Assembly (NCBI RefSeq): GCF_003472385.1
Contig: NZ_QRLV01000004.1
Location: 181,750-245,749 of the forward strand
DNA: 64,000 nt
Reading direction: 5' to 3'
Origin: Sutterella sp. AM11-39
GTDB lineage: Bacteria > Pseudomonadota > Gammaproteobacteria > Burkholderiales > Burkholderiaceae_F
Under the pieces are notes generated by a model. The model saw only the letters and a list, made by a program, of their open reading frames with translations, made no database searches and had not been told where the DNA came from. Below, one piece after another: positions 36,167 through 44,463 of the stretch. The translations under genes were made by a program, and so were the position numbers. Position 1 is the stretch's first letter, and the number at the start of each line of letters is the position of its first letter.

Positions 36167-36430
36167 ATGGCCAATACCAACCAAGCCCGCAAGCGCGCCC
36201 GTCAGGCCCTTGCCCGCAATCAGCACCTCTCTGCTCAGCGCAGCCAGTACCGTACCGCTATCAAGCGCGTTCGCAAGTTCATCCTCGCCGGCGATAAGGC
36301 CGCTGCTCAGGAAGCTTTCAAGAACGCCCAGAGCGTGATCGACTCCATGTGCCGCAAGGGCGTTCTTCACACGAACGCTGCTGCTCGTCACAAGAGCCGC
36401 CTGTCTGCTGCCATCAAGGCGCTCGCCTAA
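36167..36430 (+). CDS. rpsT: 30S ribosomal protein S20
   Basis: S20 (87 aa) binds 16S rRNA early in small-subunit assembly. [13 protein letters not shown] and the Ala/Lys-rich C terminus ([13 protein letters not shown]) are typical. It sits divergently next to murJ, a common betaproteobacterial and gammaproteobacterial arrangement. Confidence 0.97.
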   Translation: MANTNQARKRARQALARNQHLSAQRSQYRTAIKRVRKFILAGDKAAAQEAFKNAQSVIDSMCRKGVLHTNAAARHKSRLSAAIKALA

Positions 36431-36510
36431 TTCTCTAGGCACTGAGCCGGAAGGCTCCTACGCTAAAACGCCTGATTCCCTCAGGTCAGCGGTTTAGCCA
36501 TTTAGACAAG

Positions 36511-36549
36511 AAAACGCATCCGATCGCTCCTCGGGTGCGTTTTTCTTTT
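36511..36549 (+). terminator. Terminator after rpsT
   Basis: ACGCATCCGA (36514-36523) pairs with TCGGGTGCGT (36531-36540), followed by TTTTCTTTT. Confidence 0.9.
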
Positions 36550-36673
36550 CCCAATTCTTTTCCGCTGTTTAGTTCCTCCGTATCGACAAAAGTGCAAATT
36601 TCAAAATCCGAAAATTAAACCGTAATTTAAATTGTTCTCGCAGCAAACGCATTGGATTTGAGTTAACCTTTTT

Positions 36674-36703
36674 TTGACAAGCGGTAAGTGCGAGCGCTGA
36701 GAT
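36674..36703 (+). promoter_or_regulatory. Possible promoter of the activase gene
   Basis: A perfect -35 TTGACA (36674-36679) with a weak -10 TGAGAT after 18 bases. The region 36550-36812 is otherwise AT-rich and non-coding. Confidence 0.35.
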
Positions 36704-36812
36704 TGCATTGCGGGATTCCCCTAGTTTTTAGGTGTTCCCCCGTTGCTTTTCGAAACTGTTAGGCTCGGATTTGTCTGCTTTTTGACAGCGTTTTGTCTGC
36801 ATCGGTTTTGTA

Positions 36813-39800
36813 ATGACAACGGATATTCCTGAAGGCTCCTCAGAAACATTTAGCCTGGGTATTGACCTGGGCAGTACTACCGTCAAGTACGTCCTGCTCA
36901 GTCCCGACGGCTCCGTCCTGGCACACGCCTACCAGCGTCACGCAAGTGCCGTGACTCCCACGCTTATTTCTCTTCTGCAGGATCTGGTGCGCGCCTATCC
37001 GCATTTGAGCACGCGGGTTCGCCTGACCGGCTCCGGCGCCCTTTCTCTGAGCGAACGTCTCGGCATCGGCTTCGTGCAGGAAGTGATTGCCGCCGCTCAA
37101 TACCTCCAGAATGCCGCCGCAGAAGACACTGAAGGCCATCCGGTGGACGCGGCCATTGAGCTTGGCGGAGAAGACGCAAAGATTCTCTATTTGACGGGCA
37201 GTCAGGAACTGCGCATGAACGAAGCATGCGCGGGCGGAACCGGCGCGTTCTTGGATCAAATGTCGGCCGCTTTGGGGCTGCCTCTGGACGAGCTCAACTG
37301 CCTGGCTGGCAAAGCCGCCACCTCTCACCCGATTGCCTCCCGCTGCGGCGTGTTTGCAAAAACTGACGTGGTCGGTCTCCTGAACTCGGGCATCCCCAAG
37401 TCCGAAATCGCCCGTTCCGTTTTCGACGCCGTTGCCGAACAAGCCGTGGGCGGCTTGTCATGCGGTCGTCCTCTGCAGGGACGCGTGGCGCTTTTGGGCG
37501 GTCCGCTCTCCTTTTTGAGCGAACTGCGCGCAGCCTTTGCTCGGCGCCTTGCCCGCAATTCCGTGAAGCTGGAGCTTTTTGCCGACGCACAGTACGCCGT
37601 TGCGCACGGTGCCGCACTGGAAAGTTCAACTCGGGGCGCTTACGCCGATGAACGCCTCTGGACGCTAGAAAACCTGATCGATGCCGTCGGTCGAGAAGCC
37701 GTCAACCTGGACAAACGCACCGGACCAAAACCGCTTTTTGACAACGAGGACGAGCGCCGCGCGTTTCTTTACCGTCACGCAAAAGCCCGCATCCCCACAA
37801 TTGATCTTTCTCAGGCAAGCGGCGACCTTTTCTTGGGCATCGACCTTGGGAGCACCACTGCAAAGGGCGTCCTGATCACCTCGGACGGAGAAATCTGCTG
37901 CACCTGGTATGAAGGCAATCAGGGCGCTCCACTTCAGCAGCTCATGCCGCGTGTGAAGAAACTCACGGAGTCGCTGCCTGTCGCTGCACGCATCCGCTCG
38001 GTCCTGACCACCGGGTATGGTGCCGATCTGGCAGCAGCCGCTTTGGGCTCTTCGATGACAGAAGTCGAAACGCTTGCGCATCAAAAAGCGGCCAGTTCCT
38101 TTATTCCCGACGTGACCTTCGTAATCGACATCGGCGGTCAGGACATGAAGTGCCTGCAGGTCGAAAACGGTCTCATCACGTCCGTGGCTCTCAACGAAGC
38201 CTGTTCATCAGGGTGCGGCGCCTTCCTCGAGAGCTTTTCCAAGCAACTGGGACTTACTTTGCCCGAATTCGTTCAGGCGGCGCTTCGCTCCGAGCATCCG
38301 GTCGATTTAGGGTCTCGTTGCACCGTCTTTATGAATTCCAAAGTGCGTGAGGCACAGCGCGACGGTGCAAGCTCAGAAGACATTGCCGCCGGCCTATGCA
38401 TTTCGGTCGTTCGCAATGCGCTCGAAAAGGTGCTACGCATCTCCTCTCCCGAAGACCTCGGCGACAAGGTTGTTGTTCAGGGCGGCACGTTTTTAAACGA
38501 TGGCGTGCTGCGCGCCTTTGAAAAGTACACCGGTCTGCAGGTGATTCGTCCGCAGCTTTCGGGGCTTATGGGCGCCTACGGTGCTGCGCTTCTGGCCCGC
38601 GAGCGAACAAACGAACAGACACCGGTGTGGGAACCTTCGGCAGAACTGTTCGACACCTCGGACATCGTCAAGCGAGAGTTTCGCTGCCGCGGCTGCTCAA
38701 ACAGCTGCGCCCTCACCTTGCATCGCTTTGCGTCAGGCAACAAATTTGTGAGCGGCAATCGATGCGAATTCGGTCTGAAGAGTCTCGGAAGCGGCAAGAA
38801 AAAGCATAAGGGCTTTGTTGATTGGAAAATCGAGCGTCTCTTTAGCGGCGAAGTGCTTCCCTTTGAGTCTGCCCCCATGGGCGAGATCGGAATTATGCGC
38901 GTGCTCAATACCTGGGAGCACTATCCGTATTGGCACGCCCTTTTCACCGAACTCGGTTTCCGCGTCGTTCTGTCCGATCCGACGACCGCCGCCATCATGG
39001 CCAAGGGCTCGGACACCGTGCCCTCCCAGTCGCTGTGCCTGCCCGCCAAGATCGCGCACGGTCATGCACTGTCGCTTGCCGAAAAAGGCGTGCGGAACAT
39101 TTGGTTCCCCTGCATTCCCAAGGAAGAAAAACTCATTGCCGAAGCTGAAGACTCTTATGCCTGCCCCGTCGTCGGCGGCTACCCTGAGGCTCTGCGTCTG
39201 GCACTCGAAACGGCGGCCCCCAAGACTCGCATCCTGACGCCCTTTGTATCGATCGAAAAGTTTTCAACCGTCGCGCGCGCTTTGTGTGAAGCGTTCCCGC
39301 AGCTCAAGCACAAGGACGTTGTAAGGGCCTGCGAAAAAGCCTCTGCCGCGCTGAAAGCTTATCGTCATGACATCAAAGCCAAGGCGCTTGAAATCTGGAA
39401 TGCGCCCGGCTTTGTCGTTGTGCTCGCCGGTCATCCCTATCACCTCGACAGCTACATTCATCACGGCATCCCGACTTTGATCGAATCGATGGGCGCACAC
39501 GTGCTCACCGAAGACGCCGTGAGCTTCATCGCCCAAGATCTGCCCGGCAAGCGCGAGACGCTCGACGTTGTCAATCAATGGGCTTTCCACGGCCGACTCT
39601 ATCGGTCGTTTGAAGCCATCGCCTCTCGCCCCGACACCGAACTCGTGCAGTTGGTGAGTTTCGGTTGCGGCATCGATGCCATCACAAGCGAACAGATGAA
39701 GCGCATCGCGCACAAGAATAAGCTGCTCTACACGATGCTAAAGATTGACGAGACAGATACGCTGGGCGCTGCCCGCATCCGTCTGCGCTCACTCTTTGCC

Positions 39801-41267
39801 GTGCACGGCGTCGAGGTTACGCCCCAGTCGATTGACGAGCTGCCCGACTTCGTCGAACCGAAGGTTCATGTCAAGGAGTCTCCGATCAGATTCTTCTCGC
39901 GCTTCTTCAAACCCGCTCCCACCGAAGCCGAACAGCTTGCGACCGCTCAGCAACGAGGACAGTCCCTCACTGCGCAGCAATTGCGCGAACGTACGCTTTA
40001 CGTTCCTCAGATGGCACCGATTCATTTTCCGCTTCTGGTGCATGTTCTCAAGGACTTCGGCTACACGATGAAGCTTCTGCCGACCGTGTCCGATCATGCT
40101 GTCACGCTGGGCCTGCGCTACGTCAACAACGATGCCTGTTACCCGGCCATCGTCACGATTGGTCAGCTTCTCGAAGCCACGGAAGCCGAAGATTTCGTAC
40201 CTGAAAAAAGCGCGATTCTTTTTAGCCAAACATGCGGACCGTGCCGCGCTACCAATTATCCGACGCTGCTTGACTGGGCCTTGCGCGACAAGGGCTTCCC
40301 GAATCTTCCGGTGCTTACACTTTCGGGCCGAGCCCTTACCGGCCACGCTCACCTCAAACTGGGACTCAAGGGGCTCAAGCGTCTTTCCATGGCGATCGTG
40401 CTCGGCGACGTATTGCAGCGCCTGTACCTGCATGCGCAGGCCGGAGAAATCGTCAAAGGCAGTGCAGACATCGCGCTTAAACTGGCTACGCCCACGGCTG
40501 CCAAAGCGGCAGCCACAGGCAAGCTCGAGGAGTTTGACGACGCTGTCCGAGAAATCGTTAACGTCTTTAACGCCGTTGAACTTGACGGCAAACAACGGCC
40601 AAAAGTCGGCATCGTCGGCGAAATTCTTCTGCAGTACCATCCCAAGGCCAATCTTGCGACAGCCGATCGTCTGCGCGAAGCCGGTGCCGAACCCATGCTG
40701 CCCGACCTGGCCACATTCTTCCTATACTGCTTGGCCGACCCCATCTGGCAGAGTCAGCATACCGAAGGCTCCAAACTGCGCGCCATCGTAAGCTCCTTCC
40801 TGTTGGGATACCTGGAAAAACTACGTTCCGTAGCGCAAGCGGCTATGGGCGAAGGCAACCCGCTCGGTCATATGCCTCCCTTGAATGCTTACCTCAAGCG
40901 CGTCGAGGGCATGGTTTCGCCGGGACAGCAAGCCGGTGAAGGATGGCTTCTGGCCGCTGAAATGGCTGAGTTCCTAGCAACCGGTACGGACAACGTCGTC
41001 TGTCTGCAGCCGTTCGGATGTCTTCCCAATCACATCACCGGCCGAGGCGTAATGTCGGCTCTTCGAGCGCGCTACCCCAAGGCCAACCTGATCGGCATCG
41101 ACTTTGAAGGCGGCACGGCCGAGAGTAATGTCTCCAACCGTCTAAAACTCTTCATGACGCGAGCGCATCAACTCAAGGCCTCAGGAAAGCTTCACGTCGT
41201 TCCTAAAGACGCCAACACGAACCGCACCAATCAGGAAGGCTTTGAGCCGCAAAAGCACTCCGCCTAA
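36813..41267 (+). CDS. Double acyl-CoA dehydratase activase fusion (BcrAD/BadFG type)
   Basis: A 1484-aa cytosolic protein of the 2-hydroxyacyl-CoA dehydratase activator family. Two ASKHA ATPase domains are fused: IDLGSTTVKYVLL (about 17) and IDLGSTTAKGVLI (about 343). Each keeps both cluster cysteines, in ACAGGTGAFLD plus SRCGVF, and ACSSGCGAFLE plus SRCTVF. A Cys motif RCRGCSNSC follows (about 624), then a DUF2229-like part (about 692-920) and a dehydratase-subunit-like C terminus (QTCGPCRATNYP about 1139; QPFGCLPNH about 1396). Relatives of this size occur in many anaerobes without a proven substrate. No dehydratase or CoA-transferase gene is adjacent. It overlaps the convergent HAD gene by four bases. 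Confidence 0.9.
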   Translation: MTTDIPEGSSETFSLGIDLGSTTVKYVLLSPDGSVLAHAYQRHASAVTPTLISLLQDLVRAYPHLSTRVRLTGSGALSLSERLGIGFVQEVIAAAQYLQNAAAEDTEGHPVDAAIELGGEDAKILYLTGSQELRMNEACAGGTGAFLDQMSAALGLPLDELNCLAGKAATSHPIASRCGVFAKTDVVGLLNSGIPKSEIARSVFDAVAEQAVGGLSCGRPLQGRVALLGGPLSFLSELRAAFARRLARNSVKLELFADAQYAVAHGAALESSTRGAYADERLWTLENLIDAVGREAVNLDKRTGPKPLFDNEDERRAFLYRHAKARIPTIDLSQASGDLFLGIDLGSTTAKGVLITSDGEICCTWYEGNQGAPLQQLMPRVKKLTESLPVAARIRSVLTTGYGADLAAAALGSSMTEVETLAHQKAASSFIPDVTFVIDIGGQDMKCLQVENGLITSVALNEACSSGCGAFLESFSKQLGLTLPEFVQAALRSEHPVDLGSRCTVFMNSKVREAQRDGASSEDIAAGLCISVVRNALEKVLRISSPEDLGDKVVVQGGTFLNDGVLRAFEKYTGLQVIRPQLSGLMGAYGAALLARERTNEQTPVWEPSAELFDTSDIVKREFRCRGCSNSCALTLHRFASGNKFVSGNRCEFGLKSLGSGKKKHKGFVDWKIERLFSGEVLPFESAPMGEIGIMRVLNTWEHYPYWHALFTELGFRVVLSDPTTAAIMAKGSDTVPSQSLCLPAKIAHGHALSLAEKGVRNIWFPCIPKEEKLIAEAEDSYACPVVGGYPEALRLALETAAPKTRILTPFVSIEKFSTVARALCEAFPQLKHKDVVRACEKASAALKAYRHDIKAKALEIWNAPGFVVVLAGHPYHLDSYIHHGIPTLIESMGAHVLTEDAVSFIAQDLPGKRETLDVVNQWAFHGRLYRSFEAIASRPDTELVQLVSFGCGIDAITSEQMKRIAHKNKLLYTMLKIDETDTLGAARIRLRSLFAVHGVEVTPQSIDELPDFVEPKVHVKESPIRFFSRFFKPAPTEAEQLATAQQRGQSLTAQQLRERTLYVPQMAPIHFPLLVHVLKDFGYTMKLLPTVSDHAVTLGLRYVNNDACYPAIVTIGQLLEATEAEDFVPEKSAILFSQTCGPCRATNYPTLLDWALRDKGFPNLPVLTLSGRALTGHAHLKLGLKGLKRLSMAIVLGDVLQRLYLHAQAGEIVKGSADIALKLATPTAAKAAATGKLEEFDDAVREIVNVFNAVELDGKQRPKVGIVGEILLQYHPKANLATADRLREAGAEPMLPDLATFFLYCLADPIWQSQHTEGSKLRAIVSSFLLGYLEKLRSVAQAAMGEGNPLGHMPPLNAYLKRVEGMVSPGQQAGEGWLLAAEMAEFLATGTDNVVCLQPFGCLPNHITGRGVMSALRARYPKANLIGIDFEGGTAESNVSNRLKLFMTRAHQLKASGKLHVVPKDANTNRTNQEGFEPQKHSA

Positions 41268-42031
41268 CCGAGCCAGGCGAGAAACGCGGCGTAATCGTCA
41301 AAATAGATCGCCGTCCGGGCTTTGATCTCTTCTGCATCCGGCACCGAATTCTCCTCTCGGATGCCGATGCAGACAAGGCCTGCTCGTACTGCCGCCTCCA
41401 CCCCGGAGAGCGTGTCCTCTACAGCAAAGATCGCTTCAGCGGGCAGTCCCAGATAGTCAATCGCCTTGAGATAGCACTCGGGATCAGGCTTGATGTTGCG
41501 CACGTCCTCGGCGCATACAAAGTGTTCGAACACTTCGTTAAGATGAATCTCGTCGAGGATGTTCTGATTTTGTCGGCAGTAGATTTCGATGTTGGCGCGG
41601 CGCGTGGTCGTCGCTACCGCCATTCTCAAACCAAGACTCTTGATGCGCTTTAGCGCAGCTGCTGCGCCCTCACGCAAACGCACTTCCTCCCGCAGCATGC
41701 GGCGCGAAATTCGATAGCGGCGCGCATGCACCTCTTCAGCCGAAAGTGAGCAGCCGATTCTCTTGGCAAAGTCGCCGCAATAACAACGGTAAGGATTCTC
41801 TTGGTTCTTGTACCGCCTCAATGCAGCTTCACGAAATGCGTGACACTCGCGCGAATCAAGTCCCGGATATCCGAGTTCCGTCGCCAATTCCACATCCACC
41901 TTATTCCAGAGGTCGATCGTGTCGCCTAGCGTGCCGTCAAAATCAAAAATGGCTGCGGACTTACCGCGTAAGAAGTCTCGGGAAGAAATCATGCCGATGC
42001 TTTTGCTGAGAAGGGAAATACCGGCGGACAT
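41264..42031 (-). CDS. HAD-family hydrolase (beta-phosphoglucomutase/phosphatase-like)
   Basis: Cytosolic HAD phosphatase of about 255 aa. Motif I is IFDFDGTLGDT (both Asp present), motif II VATTTRR, then KPDPECYLKAI (Lys) and motif IV VEDTLSGVEAAVRAG. A helical cap lies between motifs I and II. The substrate is unknown. The frame opens at 42058. An ATG at 42031 has GAGGTG ten bases upstream; an ATG at 41992 would give a more usual N terminus but has no ribosome site. Confidence 0.88.
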   Translation of the reverse strand: MSAGISLLSKSIGMISSRDFLRGKSAAIFDFDGTLGDTIDLWNKVDVELATELGYPGLDSRECHAFREAALRRYKNQENPYRCYCGDFAKRIGCSLSAEEVHARRYRISRRMLREEVRLREGAAAALKRIKSLGLRMAVATTTRRANIEIYCRQNQNILDEIHLNEVFEHFVCAEDVRNIKPDPECYLKAIDYLGLPAEAIFAVEDTLSGVEAAVRAGLVCIGIREENSVPDAEEIKARTAIYFDDYAAFLAWLG

Positions 42032-42088
42032 TCTATGTGTGCACCTCAGTTGACACAATATCGAGCCTTGTCAGGACAAGCGTAATAA

Positions 42089-42105
42089 GAATGGTTATCA
42101 TTCTG
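42089..42105. promoter_or_regulatory. Fur-like palindrome between divergent genes
   Basis: AGAATG-GTTAT-CATTCT lies in TAAGAATGGTTATCATTCT, which agrees with 12 of 19 positions of the Fur box by my hand count. It lies 30 bases ahead of the metal-binding protein gene and could be a site for Fur or another metal-responsive regulator. Confidence 0.4.
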
Positions 42106-42135
42106 CTTTGCAATTGTTAACCAAAGGAACTCAAC

Positions 42136-42405
42136 GTGATTAAAACCATTATCGGCGTAGGTGGCATGTCCTGTCAGATGTGCGAAGCGCATATCAACGA
42201 GTCCGTTCGATCGGTTGTACCTGATGCAAAAACAATCCGTGCAAACCGCAAGACCCGTCAGGTCGTCATCGTATCCGAAGGTGTCATCGACAAGGCTGCC
42301 CTGCAACAGGCCATCGTCTCGCAAGGTTACGATTTTCTGTCCTACGAGTACGGCCCGTACGAATCCGAAAGCTTCATCGTCAAAATCAAAGGCCTTTTCT
42401 CGTAA
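42136..42405 (+). CDS. Small heavy-metal-associated (HMA) domain protein
   Basis: An 89-aa soluble ferredoxin-like metal chaperone with the metal-binding motif GMSCQMCEAH (GMxCxxC) near residue 10. Copper is the usual ligand in this family. The start is GTG at 42136 with AAAGGAAC upstream. The C-terminal 20 residues (YEYGPYESESFIVKIKGLF) are unlike a minimal CopZ. No P-type ATPase is adjacent, unlike most copper chaperone genes. Confidence 0.87.
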   Translation: MIKTIIGVGGMSCQMCEAHINESVRSVVPDAKTIRANRKTRQVVIVSEGVIDKAALQQAIVSQGYDFLSYEYGPYESESFIVKIKGLFS

Positions 42406-42500
42406 CATCAAAGTCTAAAATCTAACAAACTGTTCATGACCCTTTATAAAATTTAATTTCTTTTAAGATCAGTATGTTGGGTCAAATTTCTTTACAGCAA

Positions 42501-42580
42501 TAAAAAACGGCTGCAGAAAAAACAGGCTCCAATAAAGTTTCATTAACGAACCTTTGTGTAGCCTACCTTCCGGCAGCCGT
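42501..42580 (-). terminator. Long imperfect hairpin after ppk2, terminator-like
   Basis: On the minus strand ACGGCTGC (42580-42573) pairs with GCAGCCGT (42514-42507), followed by TTTTT. The 58-base loop holds a further AGGCT/AGCCT pair. This looks like an intrinsic terminator with a branched top, or a small structured RNA. Confidence 0.55.
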
Positions 42581-42598
42581 TGCGCGTCAATTGCGCTG

Positions 42599-43738
42599 TC
42601 AGATGGCAGGCCCCATACGATAACCACGCAAGTATTCGGGCACCGACTTTACGATCAGACCATCCACCGGTCCAATCTGTTCTTCGTCTTTTTCGGCATA
42701 TTCGATGCTGTGCAGAAACACTCGAATCGCATTGAGGCGAGCTCGACGCTTGTCGTCGCTGCGAATGATCGTCCAAGGAGCAACAGGCGACTCGGTTTTG
42801 CGGAACATCTCTTCGATGGCAGCCGTGTAGTCGTCCCAGCGATCCAGCGAAGCAATATCCACCGGAGAAAGCTTCCAGCGGCGAACCGGATCAACGCGGC
42901 GCTGCTTGAATCGGCGCTTTTGCTCATCGCGGCTCACGTCCAGCCAGAACTTCGTGAGATGAATGCCGTGCTCAACAAGGCTGCGCTCAAAGGCCGGCAC
43001 TTCGTTCAAAAAAAGCTGCGTCTGTTCGGGACGGCAGAACCCCATCACCGGTTCCACAACGGCGCGGTTGTACCACGAGCGGTCGAAGAAGACCACTTCA
43101 CCGGGACTCGGAAGCTGCGCGACGTACCGCTGGAAATACCACTGACCAGCCTGAGCGTCCGTGGGTTTGGGAAGAGCGACCACGCGTGCGCCGCGAGGAT
43201 TGATGTTCTGCGTAAAGCGAGAAATTGTACTTCCCTTACCGGCAGCGTCACGGCCTTCAAAGATCACGGCGATCTTTAGACCTGCATCCTTGACGTAGCG
43301 TTGCATCTTGAGCAACTCAACCTGCAGAGCGTACAGCTCTTCCTTATAAAGCGCGTCATCGTAGTTATGAAGATACGGAAAGACGCCCTTGCTGATGTCA
43401 GGCGAAAGCTCATCCATATTTCTGGTGTGGCGCGTCTTCATTTCGCCGTACTTCGCAAAGATGTCGGTGAGTAACCCCGCCAGCATATGATCACGAGAGC
43501 TCGGCTGCATGTTTTCAAAAACAAGTTGCGCCATCTCCTCGGCCGTAAGCTCGGTCTTCATCGCGCGCACCTGGCGCAGGATCTCCTTGATAACGCCCTC
43601 AACGTTTTCTTTAGGGTCAATCAGCGCGACGTCGCGAAACACCTTCTCCAAAGTGTCATTTAAGGTCGGAGCCTGCTTGTTGTCTTTGGCGTTCTTGCCG
43701 CCTTCGGCTTGATCCTTCTTCTTATCTTTATCGCTCAT
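42599..43738 (-). CDS. ppk2: Polyphosphate kinase 2
   Basis: PPK2 (about 379 aa) transfers phosphate between polyphosphate and nucleotides. Walker A GRDAAGKGSTISRF, Walker B-type FFDRSWYNRAVVEPVMGF and the lid HLTKFWLDVSRDEQKRRFKQR are complete. The N-terminal about 80 residues are charged and low-complexity. The ATG at 43738 has GGAGGGGAG upstream; the frame's earlier start (43771) is not needed. Class (ADP- or AMP-type) cannot be fixed by eye. Confidence 0.94.
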   Translation of the reverse strand: MSDKDKKKDQAEGGKNAKDNKQAPTLNDTLEKVFRDVALIDPKENVEGVIKEILRQVRAMKTELTAEEMAQLVFENMQPSSRDHMLAGLLTDIFAKYGEMKTRHTRNMDELSPDISKGVFPYLHNYDDALYKEELYALQVELLKMQRYVKDAGLKIAVIFEGRDAAGKGSTISRFTQNINPRGARVVALPKPTDAQAGQWYFQRYVAQLPSPGEVVFFDRSWYNRAVVEPVMGFCRPEQTQLFLNEVPAFERSLVEHGIHLTKFWLDVSRDEQKRRFKQRRVDPVRRWKLSPVDIASLDRWDDYTAAIEEMFRKTESPVAPWTIIRSDDKRRARLNAIRVFLHSIEYAEKDEEQIGPVDGLIVKSVPEYLRGYRMGPAI

Positions 43739-43946
43739 GAGCTCCCCTCCGGTTGAATTTTTCTGATGCAAGGCATTTTCCTTGCCGTTTTTAGGCTGAT
43801 TTGTTAATCACAACACCAAACAAAGGGGATGTCAATGATTCGCTCGGCTTATTTTGCGGCAATCGCCGACTTTTGCGAACAAACTTTTGCAACGCAAAAT
43901 TTTCTTATGAGCCAGTTATTTGCTAATATCGCCATTCTCTCAAAAC

Positions 43947-44036
43947 GGAAGTGTGGCAGAGTGGTTGAATGCACCGGTCTTGAAAACCGGCGACGGTTAA
44001 CCCCGTTCGTGAGTTCGAATCTCACCGCTTCCGCCA
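43947..44036 (+). tRNA. tRNA-Ser (UGA)
   Basis: A 90-base tRNA ending in encoded CCA. Acceptor GGAAGTG pairs with CGCTTCC. The anticodon stem CCGGT/ACCGG encloses CTTGAAA with anticodon TGA. A long variable arm and TTCGAAT T-loop fit a class II serine tRNA. TAATAT at 43924-43929 is a plausible -10 box. Confidence 0.95.
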
Positions 44037-44334
44037 ATTCGATTTACTCTTTCACTTCGCCTTTTTTTGGCGCAAACCTCCCTGGCCAGAGATTTCAGGC
44101 CCAAGCCTCTTTCTGAGTCCTATTCAAGACTGGCGTAGCCTTTGTCCAATGGATATTTCCGTACCGTTGCGGCCTCGTCACGGACGCCAGAGCCGAAGAC
44201 GGCAGCGGTTCAGCCTATCACGATTGCGCACCGTTTCCAGCCGGGTCTTGCGGGCGTCCAAATGCAGCGTTCTGAAACTGTGCCAACAAAACAAAGCCGC
44301 CGACATTTCTGCCAGCGGCCGCTCTCACCTAAAG
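44037..44334. other. Intergenic region between tRNA-Ser and the microprotein gene
   Basis: About 300 bases without a supported gene. GCC-TTTTTTT-GGC just after the tRNA may be a weak terminator. A minus-strand terminator lies at its right edge (44283-44319). Short frames here do not read like protein. Confidence 0.5.
44283..44319 (-). terminator. Terminator at the end of the mltG-to-microprotein series
   Basis: On the minus strand GCCGC(44319-44315)...GCGGC(44300-44296), with weaker inner pairs, is followed by TTTGTTTTG. Confidence 0.7.
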
Positions 44335-44451
44335 TCAGCTGAAATATTCGTGCTGCGTGAGAATGATGTTGTAGAGGAAGTAGATCAGCACGGCTGCTCC
44401 GGCAACACGCACCACAATTTCCAAAATTTTCTTGAATTTTTCGTTATCCAT
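44335..44451 (-). CDS. 38-residue single-span membrane microprotein
   Basis: A short frame immediately after argD (12 bases) with GAGAG at about 44459 upstream of its ATG. It reads MDNEKFKKILEIVVRVAGA, then a hydrophobic AVLIYFLYNIIL segment and a polar LTQHEYFS end. This is a basic-in, single-span inner-membrane layout. A terminator follows after 16 bases. I do not recognise the family. Position, ribosome site and composition support a real gene. Confidence 0.7.
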   Translation of the reverse strand: MDNEKFKKILEIVVRVAGAAVLIYFLYNIILTQHEYFS

Positions 44452-44463
44452 CGCTGTCTCTCA

